64,000 nucleotides of DNA from Agelaius tricolor (lineage: Eukaryota > Chordata > Aves > Passeriformes > Icteridae): positions 78,015,001 to 78,079,000 of the forward strand of contig JALJCS010000002.1 of assembly GCA_023055355.1 (NCBI GenBank). The letters are read 5' to 3'. The number at the start of each line of letters is the position of its first letter. Position 1 is the stretch's first letter. The position numbers and the translations under genes are program-made. The notes under the pieces were generated by a model. It was not told the origin of the DNA, made no database searches, and was given only the letters and a program-made list of their open reading frames with translations. Positions 62,073 to 64,000 of the stretch are shown in pieces.

Positions 62073-64000
62073 ACCAACAATCTTCCTTTCCCCCTCAGTA
62101 CATCCTCATTTATAAAATACTCCAATACATGGTGATGGACATTAATAAAGAGTAGACAGACACAGCACTGGTCTCAGCCACCTGAACACTATGTCTGAAA
62201 GAAGAAATCCACAAGAATGGATGATGTACCAAGCACTGAATTACAGCCTAGTGACTGAAACATTTAATATCTGTTTCCTAATGGTTTGGATAGAATTGCA
62301 CACAAATTGGCTCTGTCTGCCAATTTATTTTTTCCCCCCCTGTATCTTTATTGATAATGTAACAGAGCAACAGATAATTTTCATTAATAGCTAATTGTTG
62401 AGCAATAATAACCTCTGGAAGGGTGGGCTAGGACTACCCTGTCTCTTCACAGCAAGAAATAAGGGAGCAGAAGAACACTCAGCACCTCATTTGCACTCTA
62501 ATAGAAGACAGGGGAGCCTTATTAACAAGAAACTAGCACAAAGCTTCCAGGTATGAGGCAAAGTTTCGTCAAGTCCTGTAAAAGATAGAGTGTGGAAGAA
62601 GGTAAACAAAGCACCTGAGAGTAGAGATCAGAGGAAATGGAAGGACAAAAAGAGCTTCTGTGACCTCTTCTCTCCTCTGTGTCTTTTTAAAGCCTTTAAG
62701 CCCTGTTGAATTTGTAAGAGTATTTCATCTTCCCAGATTACCAAAGAGATTACAATGTACTATTTATACTAAGGCAGTACACTGAAACCCCAGTCAATGA
62801 TCATGAGCCCTGCCATGCAAAATCCTGCATAAAATAATAATAATCCATATTTGGAGGCTAAATAGTCAAGACCACAGAAAGGAAAAACTTGCAGTAGGTT
62901 ACTGGGACTTTCTATGCTTTTAGATTTTATCTCAAAATCTTACCCATTCTCAGTTATGTTTAGAGAGGAACAAAACATTATATCTGATATGCCACCTTCA
63001 GAATATAGCTATTACAAACAAAATATAAAAATAAAATATAAAATGCATTAAATACATTTTAATAAAATATTAAACTTATTTTTAAAATATCATTCCCACC
63101 CAGAAAGCATACTCATCTGTTTTTGCTTTTTCAAACAAGAAAGAAACACAGCTTTTTCAACAAGCAGAAACACAGCTTTCAACGTTTTCAAAAAAAAGGA
63201 ATTCCTGTACTGCAAGCTTGCATATGACCATGGATGGTTCAGGCAAACTGAACTTAATGCTTGTGGTTTGCCATTTTCAAAGCCACGTCCTATTATTTAA
63301 TAGTCCTTTATAAAGATTTTTTTTCCCCTCTTTAATTTGCCTAATAGCAAGAAAAGAAAACAAAACAAAGATTAAGAGGCAATTTGCTACATGGTGCATA
63401 GCCAGGTTAATAAAGAGAACTCCTGCTGGTAGCATGTTCTTAGTGAGTAATGCACTTCATTTACCTCAATAGCCTTGAAAAAGAAAATTACTGTGCTTAT
63501 TAGTGCTTGCTATCCACTAGTTACAACACATCAATTCACCCAGTAGATGCACCTTAGAGAAACTATGTCCTACCACAAGTATAAAGTCTCAGCACATTAG
63601 TGAAACAGACCCAGTATCAACCCTCTGCAGAGTCTCCAGAAATCCTTGATTACTGTAGGAACGCCAGGGATGTACCAAAACGACACTCATGGCAATAATC
63701 TCCAGTCACATTTAGATGAAGTAAAACAAGGCCAATGCTGGGCCTTACAGAAAATCCCAGCTTAAACACAGTTCCAAGTACATTTTATGGAGAGGCTAAT
63801 ACATTTCCTTATTTGTTTTCAGCTAATCATTGCAGTACCTAAAATGGTAAACAGATAGAATGCATCTAATATATTTATTAAGCCTGACTGAAAATACATT
63901 AATGTGTTAAAAAATAAAATACTTTTCTTAGCACTTATGTTCCCTCTGCTTAGGCTTTTTTTTTTCAGAGCCTTTTACTTCTTGGACTTAAGTTTCTGAA

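Larger units (their letters stand above)
57511..64000 (+). other. CNGB3: CNGB3 intron 3 (3' end beyond window)
   Basis: Begins GTGAGT. At least 6,490 bp lie in view without a plausible fourth exon: no segment resembles the conserved LHNLVKRMRQR-type sequence expected next. It contains a rearranged minus-strand CR1 cluster (58.1-59.1 kb), a plus-strand CR1 (60.3-61.1 kb), a GC-richer repeat-like block (61.2-61.6 kb) and A-rich runs near 62,034-62,072. Confidence 0.7.

Noticed and set aside
63955..64000. Possible splice acceptor (T-run then CAG at 63,967-63,969) for CNGB3 exon 4.
   Set aside because: Reading on in the phase set by exon 3 meets a TGA within 10 codons and shows no similarity to the conserved region expected next.

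Overview
The window reads as nuclear DNA of a bird. It is AT-rich, intron-bearing and almost free of long open frames. It carries several fragments of the avian LINE CR1, whose 3' ends show the typical ATTCTATGATTCTATGAT-like tail, and several avian endogenous-retrovirus LTRs. I see no operons, CRISPR arrays, tRNAs or bacterial-type signals. The LTR types suggest a neoavian bird, possibly a passerine, but the exact group is inference.

Layout. (1) Positions 1-192 hold the end of an open reading frame that enters from the left edge. It stops at TGA and is followed 70 bp later by an AATAAA signal, so it looks like the last exon of an unidentified plus-strand gene. (2) Positions ~270-45,160 are a long intergenic stretch with no convincing exon. 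It contains simple repeats ((CA)n, compound (ATG)n/(ATT)n, a ~97-bp (GAAA)n purine tract, a poly-A tract), two local tandem duplications, CR1 tails, an LTR fragment near 13.4-13.9 kb, and a CR1 copy at 31.0-32.6 kb split by a solo LTR inserted in the opposite orientation. (3) From 45,294 to the right end lies the 5' part of a plus-strand gene: three small coding exons (45,294-45,401; 47,789-47,867; 57,399-57,510) with canonical GT/AG borders and phases 0, 1 and 2. The first residues, the exon sizes, the phases and the residues at the exon 1/exon 2 junction fit the N-terminus of CNGB3, the beta subunit of the cone-photoreceptor cyclic-nucleotide-gated channel. The membrane and nucleotide-binding exons must lie beyond position 64,000.

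Intron 2 of this gene (9.5 kb) holds two solo LTRs in opposite orientations and a 49-bp sequence present twice, 3.6 kb apart. Intron 3 (over 6.4 kb in view) holds a rearranged minus-strand CR1 cluster and a plus-strand CR1 that together could form an inverted repeat in the pre-mRNA.

I found no clear sign of an undescribed system. The observations most worth checking are the unidentified terminal exon at the left edge, the 49-bp intronic repeat, the opposed CR1 copies, and the nested or mosaic LTR structures.
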